This document shows, in pieces, positions 1-10,879 of a stretch of 64,000 nucleotides of DNA. This DNA is from Hypericum androsaemum (lineage: Eukaryota > Streptophyta > Magnoliopsida > Malpighiales > Hypericaceae), in contig OZ023195.1 in NCBI GenBank assembly GCA_963995505.1, positions 6,840,109 to 6,904,108 on the forward strand. Direction: 5' to 3'. The notes under the pieces are model-generated. The model was not told where the DNA came from. It saw only the letters and a list, made by a program, of their open reading frames with translations, and searched no databases. Position 1 is the first letter of the stretch. Every line of letters starts with the position of its first letter. The translations under genes and the position numbers were made by a program.

Positions 1-1957
1 TGGCCTGTACCAAAATCCGTATTTTAAAATAATAATTCCAAGGACTTTAATTATACGTATCTCCTACTTTTTGTGGATTAATTAAATCTATATATAATGT
101 ACTTAGTATCTACTATTTTGGAATCCAGTGGAAAGTGAAATGCAGCTACCAAGCAGACCAAGTGAATGTAAGGCACTGGGATGCCAAAATGCTTTAATTT
201 GGAATGAATCATTGGATTTGGATTCCACTTATCAGGGAAAACACCTTGACCGCAACCCAAGAAATTCGAAGATCACCGTTAAAGAGTTAAATCAATAGAC
301 AACTTGTTTTACTTGATTATAAAATTTTGAATTCGAGCTATTAAAAATATAACAGTATTAAATATTTGATTGAACATTTTTATTATTGAAAAATTATATT
401 TTGTTCAAATTTCAATTACTCTATCCAAAAGATGTAGGAAAATAAGAGGTGGTATAAAAAATAGAATATGGATCTCATTTGATTGGGTTTTTACGATTCG
501 TTTGTTGGCCATTTTTGACTTTCCTTTCTTCAATTCTTTTCTTTTTCTTATGCGAAAACTTCTTTATTGCTTGTAAATTTCAACATGGATAAGGGCGAAA
601 GGCTTAAAGCTAACGTTCCCTTTGGAATATTTTCCTTTAGAAACTTTTTCTCCATTCCAGTGTACCACATTTCGCTTTCGTATCTTAAAAGTGTGAAGCC
701 ACAAAATTATGTAGATATTTGTGTTTTCATTTTTATTTTGTAAGAGTCAAATTTCTGTCTTTTTTACAAGTAAAAAAAAAAAAATTTCTGTCTCTAGGAC
801 GGATTCACATCAATTTTCTAAGTCTTATATTTTGAAATCTTTGAACTAGCCATCTGGATCTGGGTTTGATTTGAGTTTGAGTTTGATCCACATATTCTAA
901 TAATATATATTATTTGTTTAAATTTCACAATTCATAATACCTCAATAAAAACTAACAATTTTTTAATTTCATAGTCGGTGGGTTACATGAGTAGTGAGTA
1001 TATATACACACCAAAGTTCGCCACATTTTATATGTATATGGTACTTGAAAGTAAGATCTAAGTTTGAATTTTGTAGATATAAATTTAGAATCAGATTTTC
1101 TGTGATACATCGTTAATGATATATTCAGAAAAGTTTAAAGTGATTTGATTTATGCTATTTATACAATGTGCACATTCTTTTATAACAAACTCTTGAAAAA
1201 ACTTAAGGTTAAGCGCGCTTGGCTTGAACAAATATCAGAATGAGCGACCTACTGAGAAGTTTTTTAGAGTGCGTGTGAGTGGGGACAAAATACTCTGAAA
1301 AATGATTGTGTTGATCTGTAAAAATAGTTGGTTAGATCACGAAACGTTACATATTCAACGCTACATTAGATACACCAAAACTAAACTGATCTAACGAAAT
1401 CCCATTCAATTATTGGTGATAGAACTTAGAAGTATCAGGTCCAAAAAAACCAACCAAATTTCAAGATGGGCCGGTACAGGAGAAAAAAGAAAAAGACGAG
1501 AGCCTCGAATCGAATTTGAAGGTACAAATAGCAATGGTTAAGAGACTATTCAAGTTCAAAAAGCGAGTGACATATATTTTAAAAAGGATGGAGAAGGCAA
1601 ACGGGCCGGATGAAGCACGAGCTCGACAAGAAAAAGATATGGTGTCGAATAAAAACCAAAGATATCACTTATCTATAACAATTGTTATTGGTTAGTTGAA
1701 TATTTTTTGATAATTTTAAGACGGTATTTAATGACACTATTAATGTAGTACACTCGTGCACAATTAATATAATATTTTGATAGGTAATAACATGTAAAGA
1801 TACATCTTGTTTGACGTTAATGGCATTCCTTGACAAAGGCCATTTGCCAAGAAACAAAAGGCCATTTGGGAGCTAGAGTTCCCACATTAACTAAAGGTTT
1901 AAGAGCCAAATTTCCATTATTCCAGAAGAAAAAAAAGACAAATGCCATTTGAGATTG
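1..1957. other. AT-rich stretch without a recognisable gene
   Basis: I see no coding exon with family resemblance here. The short open frames at 78-260 (-), 370-576 (+) and 1669-1857 (-) have no recognisable domain. Around 330-375 there is a degraded piece of the dispersed short repeat described elsewhere (AATTCGAG followed by a TTAAATATTT core). Confidence 0.5.
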
Positions 1958-2944
1958 TAGAGGTATAAAAATAACCTCAGCATTGTCAACATATTTTGAG
2001 ATATCTGGTGTGATCTCAAAGTGATTAGGTGACCGATGACTGATGTGGTCTCAAAGTGACCGGTAAGCGGTGTTGTCTCAAAGCGTTCACTTTTAATTTT
2101 GAGTTAGAAAAAGATTATCGATGATCTCTCCTCCATCGAGTCCGATGATAGTCTTACTTGATCGAAACCGGTGATGATAGACCGCTTTATTGTATTGTCC
2201 TTGGTTAACTTCGGCTTGTCCTTGGATGACAACGTCCTTCAGTGGAAAATTGGCCGTTACTTTGGACTCGTAGGTTGGAATGAGGAGATTCTTACGGCTA
2301 TGAAAAGGTGAGATATGTATCTACAACTTTGTTTTAAGAGTCTTGCCTAATTCGGATCAGAAGTAGGTCTAAACAAAGTGCCAAATCCTAGTGTTAGCTT
2401 CCTCTTTGAGTTCTGACAAACTTTGGTAGATCGGCTGTAGATTTTGACTCGGATATTGGATCGAGCTAATTCTTTCAGCTATGGAAAGATAAAACGAAGA
2501 TCTATAACTTTGTAGTTTATAACATTTTCTGATTCGAAGCGAAATGTGGTCGAAATCTACTTCAAGATGAGCACACTTTGAACTGGTTCGGTCCACTTCC
2601 CGCTTCCAAGACCAAGGCGGGAGCCCGGTTCAGTCCGCTTCCCGCCCGCCTGGGTGACACTCCTTGGTAAAATACTCATAACTTTCTATCCAAAGCTCGG
2701 ATTGAGACAATTCAAGTTGCTGTAAAGGCAAGACATAGATCTACGACTTTGTAGTTTGTGATATCTTCAGATTCGGGGCGAAAGTAGGTCAAAAATGCGG
2801 GTCAAGGTGGGAGGACGCTTTGGTCCTCAAGGCGGAAACCTGGATGTACGCTTTGACCTATAAGGCGGGAGCTCGGATGCTCGCTTTGACTTTGAGGCAG
2901 GAGCCCAGTTGGACGCCTTCGCCCTCGAAGTGGGATATCCGGAT

Positions 2945-3108
2945 TGGACACTTCGGTATGTGAAGTCGATATGTTTTCGAGTTGGGTACTTCGGTCCGTG
3001 AGGTCGATATGTCCGGGTTGGACACTTCGTTCTGTGAAGTCGATATATTCGGATTGGGCACTTCGGTCCATAAGGTCGATATATCCGGTTTAGATACTTC
3101 GGTTTATG
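2945..3108. repeat. 36-bp tandem repeat (about 4.5 units)
   Basis: Units share the order TACTTCGGT, a variable tetramer, GAGGTCGATAT and a CCGGGTTGG-like end. The period is 36 bp, a multiple of three, which keeps several antisense frames open and produces overlapping repetitive open frames of 67-95 codons. These are repeat artefacts, not genes. Confidence 0.8.
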
Positions 3109-4013
3109 AGTCAATGGTGGGAAGCTTACGGTGAGAGGCCGAGCGAGAGGGAGAGCAAGAAGCCTAAGGCGGGAAGCCTATGGCGAGAAGCCGAGGGAGG
3201 AGCCTAAGGCGAGAAGCCGAGCGAGAAGCCTAAGGTGGGAAGCCGAGCGAGAAGCCGAAGGTAAGAAGCCAACTTGGGGGCATTGTTGAAGTACGAAATT
3301 AATACTCCAAGTTGATTTGGCAACCCGGGCTCGTCGGTGAGTGGCCCATTAGGCCATTTGGCTTATTATAAGGCGGTATACCGCCCTTCATGCGTAAGCG
3401 GGAGGAGGTTCCGCTTTGGAGCCCGAGCGGTAGGCTCCACTTTGGAGCTCATGCAGTAGGTCCACGGGAAGCCCGACTCGGTCTGTTTCTCTATTGAAGG
3501 TGGGAAGAGGCTTCTGCCTTAGGGGCTCAAGCGGGAGCCCATTCGGGCTTTACGGACAGAAAATAGAGCCCACTTAGAGGGCTCGGGCGGGAAGACAGAG
3601 CCCATTTAAGGGGTCCGTTCGAGCTTGACGATCCCGCTTCGGGGGCCCAGGCGGGAAGCCCTTTTGGTCCGTGTAGGCAGGAGGTTTGGGCTCTTTGGAG
3701 TTCGTTTTGGTCCTAAAGGCGGAAAGTTGTTTGGGCGATGATGGGCTTAAGACAAGTTTTTGCATGGAAGGTTCGAGAGGGTCAAGGCGGCTTATATTTT
3801 CCTAAGTAAAGTCGAGATTTCTGAGATTTGAATAAGATTTTGGTCACAGTTACTTGATCGGTACGACTGGGATATTCCTATTCGGAGACGGGATCTGTTC
3901 ATTTGAGGAAGACGTTTAGATTTTTCTAATCTAAGCCGGGTTGATTTGGAAACAAAATATTTATTCGGGACGGGATTTCTTGCACGGGAAGGATGGCGCT
4001 AGGTCAGGACGTG

Positions 4014-4022
4014 CTATATAAA
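4014..4022 (+). promoter_or_regulatory. TATA box inside the LTR of copy A
   Basis: CTATATAAA lies about 730 bp into the probable LTR and is followed by a GA-rich and then pyrimidine-rich leader, the usual layout of an LTR promoter. Confidence 0.5.
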
Positions 4023-4300
4023 GGGAGCTCGGGTGCCGGAGAAGGAGATGACCAACACAACTACACACAACAACTATCTTCCTTCCTATCTTTTTCTTAG
4101 CTTAGAACTAACTTAGCGTAGTCCGTAGATCTTTTTTTCCTCTTTTAGGCCGATCTTGAGACGACTACTCCAGATCCGTCTCGAGTTTACTTAACATTCT
4201 TGTACCCCTTTTTCCCGCGAGAGAGATAGGACAGTCATGTGTCGTCAGTTGTGGAACTCTGGGCCTAAAGATTCTCCACTGAAAATGGAAAATGTTGTAC

Positions 4301-4600
4301 AAGTACATTTAACTTTTTTGGTGCAACTTCCAGAAAGAAGATCTGATGTGGGTATGTAGGGGTCTTTCGTAGGAAGCACTTAATGTTATTAAAGTGGACA
4401 ATTTATCGGCTCGAATCCGACTTTGACAATTTAATAAGTGTACATATTTTAGGTGGCTTCAATAAAGTTGGTAATTTGATCCACTTCTGTTCGTGCACTT
4501 TCTTTATCAGAAAAAAAATAAAAGCAAGTTTTGGGTCCTAAAAATCTGATGTTAGATTCTTTGATTCCCCAACCCTACAAACAAAAAGAATCTGCCAATC
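4301..4600. other. Intergenic, nothing recognised
   Basis: This is a short AT-rich spacer between the LTR fragment and the MITE. No open frame or repeat stands out. Confidence 0.4.
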
Positions 4601-4608
4601 ACCTCCAC

Positions 4609-4940
4609 TAGGGGTGAGCAAACAAACCGAAAATCGTCAAATCGGACCAATCCGGACCAAAAAAATCGGACCAAACCGGACCAAATGCAAAAACGGTCCG
4701 GTCCGGTTTGTAAAAATACCCAAAATCTGGTTCCCGGTCCGATCTGGTTTGGTCCGGTCTGAAATCCAGTTTTTGTTCAGTTTTTGGTAATCCGGTCCGG
4801 TTTTTGGTCGGACCGGACCGCACCTGGACCGGACCAGAGTAGGTACGGTCCGGTCCGGTTTGCAATATCCCTAAAATTCCAGTTTTGGTCCGATCTAATT
4901 TTTTCAGTCCGGTCCGGTTCGGTTGACTTGCTCACCCCTA
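4609..4940. mobile_element. hAT-type MITE, 332 bp, with perfect 8-bp target duplication
   Basis: The element begins TAGGGGTGAGCAA and ends TTGCTCACCCCTA, exact terminal inverted repeats. It is flanked on both sides by ACCTCCAC (4601-4608 and 4941-4948), an 8-bp target-site duplication as made by hAT transposases. The interior is almost entirely CCGGTCCGG-type blocks arranged as a large foldback, which is why open frames appear on both strands. There is no transposase, so it is non-autonomous. Confidence 0.88.
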
Positions 4941-4948
4941 ACCTCCAC

Positions 4949-5910
4949 CCAGCCCAAATAATGAAAACCAAAAGAATAACAAAAGAAACAAACAAAATAA
5001 CTTTGTTTTTGTAAGTGGCTAGCCAGGAAAGTTTATTTATGGGAAAAATATATTAATTATTTTTAATAATCGAGGATTTTTTTTTGTAGAAGCACAAATT
5101 TTATAGGTGCAAAATAATTATACCTGAAGTCAAATTAAAATTGTGCAAAAATTTCATGTCTATTTTGAATTTTAGTGGGAATAACTAATGTAATAATATA
5201 AAAAGCTATAGAACAATAAAAAATAATATAAATAAAAAAATCCAACATGGGTTTTCCCTTTCAGTTACCAAAAAAGAAAAAGAAAAAGAAATATCCCTGG
5301 GATTCCCATCAGAACCTAATTTATGTTTCCCCTGGCATTCATCATTGTGGGGCTAATCCTAAAACAAGGAAGGGAATAAAACCACAATAAGAGAAATGAA
5401 AAAGAGAGGAAAGAAAGGAAGCCTTAACAGAGTTGGGAATGGGAAAAATTAAAACACCAAGATAGTGTTTGACCTTTCTAAAAAAAAGAATTTTCTAACT
5501 GAAGAAAGTTGGTTCAAGTGGTAAGAAATTTGAATTCACTTGAAGAAATTTCTAACTCAGATTTTACTAATGTAAAAAATATAGTTAGAAAAGTCGCCCA
5601 AATAAAGTCCGACAATATTCGACACGAATCCAACAGCTTCTCCTATCCTTTTCAAGTCAAATGTGAAAGAACAACCCTTTTGAAGGGGGAAAACCCATGA
5701 AACTAGAAATGGATAAATTGCAAATAGGAAAGGGGGAGAGAGGAAAAGGTAAGCATGGAATTAGAGAGGAAGAAGATAAAAAGAAAAGAAGAAGCCACAC
5801 CACAGCTCATGGGAATATATTCCTTCCATCTAACATAACCCCACACCAATGTTTCCAGTTAGGGAATGAGAACATAGGACAGCCCAACAACTCCCAAAGG
5901 GAAAAAAAAA
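4949..5910. other. Upstream region of the MYB-CC gene
   Basis: AT- and purine-rich DNA. A tRNA-like motif (TTGGTTCAAGTGGTAAG, 5510-5526) suggests a degraded SINE at about 5500-5640. A GA-rich stretch follows at 5690-5790. No coding exon is recognised. Confidence 0.45.
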
Positions 5911-5914
5911 ACTC

Positions 5915-5924
5915 TCTTATAAAG
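5915..5924 (+). promoter_or_regulatory. Probable TATA box of the MYB-CC gene
   Basis: TCTTATAAAG lies 69-78 bp before the chosen ATG (5993). A start about 30 bp downstream would put the in-frame ATG at 5933 outside the transcript, which supports initiation at 5993 (or 5960). Confidence 0.45.
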
Positions 5925-5992
5925 ACAAGAACTTGGGTGCTAAGCTCTCCAAGTTTTTCATGTTCTCTTACCAACTGATAGCAAACAGCATC

Positions 5993-7524
5993 ATGGGCCA
6001 CCAGAGTCATCAAAACATGAACTTGGTTTTGTCTGCAGATGCTAAACCAAGGTTGAAGTGGACTTCTGAGCTGCACCAGAGGTTTGTTGAAGCAGTCAAC
6101 CAGCTTGGAGGGCCAGACAGTTGAGTGCAATACAGTACAAGACATACATGTCTTTGGTCTAAAGGGTCTTCTTTTAACATTGTTTTGGTTGTAAAGATCC
6201 AATCTTTTAATGTTGGTTTCTGTTGTTTTGATTGGATGTGCAGAGGCCACACCAAAGGGTCTAATGAGGGTGATGGGAATTTATGGATTGACTTTGTATC
6301 ACTTGAAGAGCCATTTGCAGGTGTCCATTTAGAGCAATTCTCAGAATTTTCTTTTCTTTTTGTGTTTAATTGCATAGAGCCAAATACAGGGTTTTGATCA
6401 TTGCTTTGATGGCTGTAATTGCAGAAGTACAGGCTTGGAAAGAGCCCACAGTCACAAAGTGGAACAGCCACCAGCAAACTAGAAGGTGAAATTTCTGATA
6501 TGGATCAGCTCAGTATATATGTAGCATTGCTGCTCTCTGTTGTTGGTTAAATCCTGATAATGCAGTTTTCTTATTTGCAGTCTCATCTGATGCGGATTAT
6601 CCGGAGATTCAGAGCGCAGATAATCCCCATTTCGTCGGCCAACGGATTAGTGATGTCAACCAGATCAGTCCCATGAATGAGTAATGATATCGGATCGGAT
6701 CATTAGACGATCTCTGTTTTTCCTTTGATTTGATGTGGGTTAGAAGGACCTTATAGGGACCTAAGTTTGATTAGAAGTTGTACTTTCGACAGGAGCTTTC
6801 GGATTGGTCAGGCTCTCCAACTGCAAATGGAAGTGCAGAGAAAACTTCATGAACAGATTGAGGTAAAATCAGGAGATGGATCCCAATGGCGGGGTCAGTT
6901 CTTCATCAAAATTTTGCCTAGTCTTTGTATCGATTGTAACGAGACGAGTTCGGTTCTATATGGAACCCTCAGGTGCAGAGACATTTGCAGCTGAGGATAG
7001 AAGCTCAAGGGAAGTATTTGCAGTCTGTACTTAAAAAGGCACAGGAAGCATTATCCGGGTCTAATTGCTCCTCCGCGGGAGTAGAGCTCGCGAAGGCCGA
7101 GCTATCCAGGCTAGTCTCGATGGTCAATGCCGGTTGCCAGAGTTCCTCCATCTCGGAATTGACGGAACTCGGAGGTTCCAGCTCGTTGACATCCTCTGAG
7201 AACTCCGGTCGAAACGAGGAAACACATCATAAGAATGAAAATACAGACACTACCAAGTCCACAAGAACTTCCATTGAGCTGCCTTTAATGGATGTTCACC
7301 CTCGAGACGGACATTGTTATTCCGGATCAAGCAAGGAAACGAGGAAGCGAAATTGCAGCAGTTTTTCTGAACCTGGTTTTTTGGAGCAGCCACCAGCTAG
7401 GAGGTTGCGAAATGGAGGGCATCAGTTCATTAACAATGGTGTCCTGGTGTCCTTTGATCTTAATGCAAAATGCCAAAACGAATTGGAACCGGACCCGACA
7501 GTAATCGACTTGAACCGGAAATGA
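5993..7524 (+). CDS. PHL8: MYB-CC (GARP) transcription factor, PHL8-like
   Basis: Six exons join cleanly: 5993-6119, 6244-6320, 6425-6485, 6581-6680, 6793-6862 and 6973-7524, giving about 328 residues. The single MYB/GARP repeat spans roughly residues 17-73 and ends with the signature SHLQKYRLGKS. The coiled-coil MYB-CC domain, with an LHEQIE motif (about 138-145) followed by VQRHLQLRIEAQGKYLQ, is encoded by exon 5 and the start of exon 6. Proteins of this family bind P1BS-type sites as dimers in the nucleus, and the best-known members (PHR1/PHL) control phosphate-starvation genes. The N-terminus (NLVLSADAKPRLKW) and the KATPKGLM stretch most resemble Arabidopsis PHL8 in my memory; that assignment is by eye. 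Two DLN tripeptides near the C-terminus resemble but do not match the EAR repression motif. In-frame ATGs at 5933 and 5960 are alternatives, rejected because of the TATA position. Confidence 0.85.
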
Positions 7525-8238
7525 CCAGCTGAATGATCATCTTTAGAGCTTTGGGTACCTTTCTATATAGTGGAAGACTTTAGTGATACAGAATTAGAAG
7601 CCAAGGTTGATATATAGTTGATTTTCCTTAATATACTAATGTATATTGGGTGTACGTATCATCCCGTAGCTAAAGCTGGAAATATATTCCTATTGGCTAT
7701 TACAAAAAATAAATATTTTTTTTTCAATAACTTTTTTATCCTTTTAATAATTTCTTTCCTTCCATTTTTTTTCCCTTCAATTTTCTCTCTCTCCCAAACA
7801 AACATACAAGACTCTTGAAATTAGAAAATAATTAAGAATTCAACCAACTTCGGAAATGAGGTTTTTAAAAAAAGGAATTCCTCAATAGTGTTAAAAGCTG
7901 TGTATTGGGGAGTAATAGATTTTTTCATATTTGTTTATTTCCTTAAAAGACGAATTATATTCAAGTCTTACTAGATTATACTCGACTGAAAATTAGAAAT
8001 TACTTTTACGGCAGTTAATTGGGCCAGCCCATACAATTTTTAGGGTAGCCAATGGGTCAAGCCCAAACAATTGAGAGGCCCCGAGACACAATAAAAATCA
8101 CCCGGACCCAGCTCTTAACCAATCCGCGTTCAAGCAAAAGCACCTTAATAACCGGCAATTAAGATCACTCCTATTACATGTTCGACGAAATGCCCAACTG
8201 AGAAGCCCATCCAAGTTGTTCCTGCTCACCCGGTTTAA
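7525..8238. other. MYB-CC 3' flank and uL18 promoter region
   Basis: The first few hundred bases are the probable 3' UTR and AT-rich spacer. The last 220 bp carry GGGCC/AGCCCA motifs listed separately. No additional gene is seen. Confidence 0.45.
8019..8065 (+). promoter_or_regulatory. Cluster of site II-like (TGGGCC/AGCCCA) elements
   Basis: TTGGGCCAGCCCA (8019-8031) and AAGCCCA (8059-8065) lie about 175-220 bp before the uL18 ATG. Site II motifs (TGGGCC/T) are typical of plant ribosomal-protein and organelle-biogenesis promoters, and TCP factors bind them. The placement fits this gene; its use is inferred. Confidence 0.5.
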
Positions 8239-9300
8239 ATGGCTATCGGAATGGTATCCAATTTGCTGACCAGAAGCATCTTTGGGAGGCAGCTCCCCCG
8301 GCCATTCGACTCCGTATCGTTCCCCGTGAGAGTTCCAAGTAAGCGGGAAGCGAATTTTGACACTCCACGCCTCAGCTGCTGGCTGAACTTGTTATGAATT
8401 AAAGCTGATGGTGGGCAATGTGCAGGTGTGAGGAAGTTGGTGGTGGTGGCGAAGAGGCACGGTGCTCGTAAAGAGAGCCCGAAGATTCAGAACAGGAGGA
8501 TGCAGAAGAAGGTACATGTTCCCTGCCCCGATGACAAATTGGGTATTACTTACTATGCTAAGATGAATGTGTTGTAGAGCTTAGTTACTTGGAATGGTAT
8601 CCAATTCGGGTCGCGTTTCCTAGCAACCCACGTTGCCATTGAACGAGTATGCTAAATATCTCGACTTCATCAGGCAGCTAGGTCTATCCGATTGGATATT
8701 ATGGTACCATATGATATGCACACATGGTAAATGAAAATCATGTTTGTTTTAATCTGTACATGTCTAGATTTTCTGGAAGAGGATCATGTCCTGCCCTAAC
8801 CATTTTCAGTGTCAATGATCCATGAATTAGTTGAACTTGAGTTCAGACTGATCCGTTACTTCTCCCTTGCTGTATTGCTTGCACCAGTTTAATGGCACGC
8901 CCACGAAACCGAGACTATCGGTGTTCTGTTCCAGTAAGCAGCTGTACGCCATGCTGGTAGATGACTCCAACAAAAAGTGTTTATTCTACGGCAGTACTCT
9001 CCAGAAGTCTTATCGAGACGATCCGTCTTGCACCACCAGTGTAAGTGACTCTGCCAGATGAAGGGTCTATTTGATCCGGTTCAGTTATTTGTGTTAATCC
9101 ATCGCCTTGCGTTAACTACTCGTCCATCTTTCTGCCTCCTTCAGGAGGCTGCTAAACGTGTTGGAGAGGAACTTATCAAGGCTTGTATCGATCTCAAGAT
9201 TAATGAGATCTCGTCCTATGATCGCAACGGTGGTGCTCGCGGGGAAAGAATGCAGGCTTTTGAAATTGCCATTTCTCGTCATGGTTTTTTACCCAGATAG
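8239..9300 (+). CDS. uL18-family ribosomal protein, probably organellar
   Basis: Four exons (8239-8338, 8426-8511, 8888-9040, 9145-9300) join in frame to about 164 residues. The region after residue 62 has the bacterial-type L18 fold signature: TKPRLSVFCSSKQLYAMLVDD, then EAAKRVGEELIKACIDLKI, and a C-terminal GERMQAFEIAISRHG. In bacteria L18 binds 5S rRNA in the large subunit's central protuberance. The N-terminal about 33 residues are rich in S, R and hydrophobic residues with few acids, as in a transit peptide, so a mitochondrial or plastid ribosome is likely; which one is not decidable here. The YDRNGG motif replaces the usual glycine-rich end, as in the plant subfamily of uncertain organelle. 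The gene sits between unrelated neighbours. Confidence 0.8.
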
Positions 9301-9618
9301 ATGCACATGCCCACAAAGACTTCTGTCAGTTGCCGTGTGCAAAGTCGGGTCGATTAATACAAACATGTTTCAAGCAAATCATCGTTGCTCTGTGTCTGAA
9401 CCTACAAAGTTTTCAAAACCACAGGAAAAGAGAAGTTACTAACCGTTGGATGTCTGGTTTGAAAAGAAACTGTCCTTTCCGGACAGTTACTGGTAGTTGC
9501 TATATGTTGGCGCCTTTGTCTCTTGCCATCTCATTAAACCAACCTTCTTCCAGATCATCAAGAAAACAGTTCTCTCCCTCTCCTAAGAAACCCACAATCA
9601 AAAATCATACTTGCAAAA

Positions 9619-10266
9619 ATGGAGAAAACAGGAGAAGAGGTCGGAATCAGAATCTACACGGCGTCGCCGAAAGTAGTGAGTACCAACCTCAATTCTCTCC
9701 CAAAAGCCCCTAAAATGGCAGGAAGCAAGAGAAGAGCAGTGGCTAAAGGGGTCCAAAAGACACTCTCAAAGACTTCAATGCTTGCATCTTTCCTCCCAAC
9801 TGGAACCCTTTTAACCTTTGAGATGATTCTCCCTTCTGTTTACAAGAATGGAGAGTGCACTCATGTGACCACCCTGATGATCCTGGCACTTCTAGGCCTG
9901 TGTTCCCTCTCCTGCTTCTTTTTCCACTTCACAGACAGTTTCAAGGCCCCCGATGGGAAGGTCTACTTCGGGAAGGTGACACCGAAAGGGCTCGCGGTCT
10001 TCAAGCCTGGACTTGCAGTCGAAGTCCCCAAGGACGACAAGTACAAACTCGGGTTCGCTGATTTTGTCCATGCCGTGATGTCGGTCATGGTTTTCTCGGC
10101 TATCGAGCTGGCGGATCACCGCGTTACCGACTGCTTGTTTCCCGGCCACGACAAGGATATGGAACAAGTGACGGAGAGTTTCCCGCTTATGGTGGGTGTG
10201 ATCTGCAGTGGCCTGTTTCTGGTCTTCCCGACCACACGATATGGCCTCGGTTGCATGGCTACGTGA
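9619..10266 (+). CDS. DMP (DUF679) membrane protein
   Basis: A single-exon frame of 215 codons encodes a DUF679 domain membrane protein. Four hydrophobic segments lie at about residues 58-77, 85-108, 149-166 and 190-211. Family landmarks include TLSKTSMLASFLPTGTLLTF, the SCFFFHFTDSF end of helix 2, DGKVYFG, and a C-terminal FPTTRYGLG. Known DMP proteins sit in the ER, tonoplast or plasma membrane and act in senescence, membrane remodelling or, for DMP8/9, gamete fusion; this copy cannot be assigned to one of these roles from sequence alone. The absence of introns is normal for the family. The start at 9619 is the first ATG of the frame, preceded by a CT-rich leader (9565-9590). It is convergent with the galactosyltransferase gene. 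Confidence 0.9.
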   Translation: MEKTGEEVGIRIYTASPKVVSTNLNSLPKAPKMAGSKRRAVAKGVQKTLSKTSMLASFLPTGTLLTFEMILPSVYKNGECTHVTTLMILALLGLCSLSCFFFHFTDSFKAPDGKVYFGKVTPKGLAVFKPGLAVEVPKDDKYKLGFADFVHAVMSVMVFSAIELADHRVTDCLFPGHDKDMEQVTESFPLMVGVICSGLFLVFPTTRYGLGCMAT

Positions 10267-10879
10267 TCACAAAATATCAGTTTCTTCTGTTGGCGTTTGT
10301 TCTTTCCTGTCTTCCTTCTGCAACCTTTTTTCGGAGAAAACATATCAGTCTAGCTTTATTAGAGGATTGAAAAGTCGATCATGTTAATCTGTTATTCTTT
10401 TCTTATGTCCTGCAAATCTTCCTTCCTTCCTTCAACCAGTTAATTCTCGATCCGTTGGTTCTCTCGAAGAACGATGAGATCGAATCAACTGTTCTCTAAA
10501 ACTTCACGACACTATAAGGTAGATTCAGTAAATTGAAGTACAAAAATGAAAGGAAAACAGCAACGGTAGAATCTTTTTATATTTACTATAGACTGTCTAC
10601 AAAAATAATCACTATTATATAAGGTGTATGGCCTAGCAACGGGGATACATCATCTGTACAGAATCATCTCTTCTATATATAGTGCAATTCTCATCTAACG
10701 TCGTGATCTCAACCTAAATTAAGAAGCCTGCAACAAAATGCCAGGCTTGTATAGGGAGGAAAGCAAGCGTCTTTCCTTCCCGACTATCGATCTCTACATC
10801 AACAACATTGGTACAACATTCGTCAATTGTCAGCGGGAACTGGCGTGCCCTTCCGGTTGTAGCGTTATGTTACACTCGA
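10267..10879. other. Shared 3' region of two convergent genes
   Basis: About 610 bp separate the DMP stop codon from the galactosyltransferase stop codon on the other strand. This is presumably the two 3' UTRs; no open frame of note. Confidence 0.5.

Larger units (their letters stand above)
1958..4300 (+). mobile_element. 3' part of an LTR retrotransposon (copy A) with 36-bp minisatellite and one LTR
   Basis: This is a non-coding retroelement fragment whose 1958-3110 part matches, in reverse orientation, the sequence at about 57020-57970. Both copies contain the same unit order: a GAGGTATAAAAATAA stretch, a run of diverged CTCAAAGTGACCGG-like motifs, and an imperfect tandem repeat of 36 bp. 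From 3112 to 3280 there are GCGAGAAGCCGAG-type purine-rich repeats. A probable 3' LTR starts at TGTTGAAG (3284), directly after a purine-rich AACTTGGGGGCAT tract; it has a TATATAAA box at 4015-4022 and ends somewhere between 4196 (a TTAACA candidate) and about 4300. No gag or pol is visible, so the element is truncated or non-autonomous. The family is not identified. Confidence 0.6.

Noticed and set aside
78..260. 60-codon minus-strand frame
   Set aside because: No family resemblance, splice context or neighbouring exon was found.
2802..3114. Overlapping repetitive antisense open frames
   Set aside because: They follow from a 36-bp tandem repeat whose period is a multiple of three.
4608..5014. 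Open frames on both strands
   Set aside because: They are products of the palindromic MITE interior.
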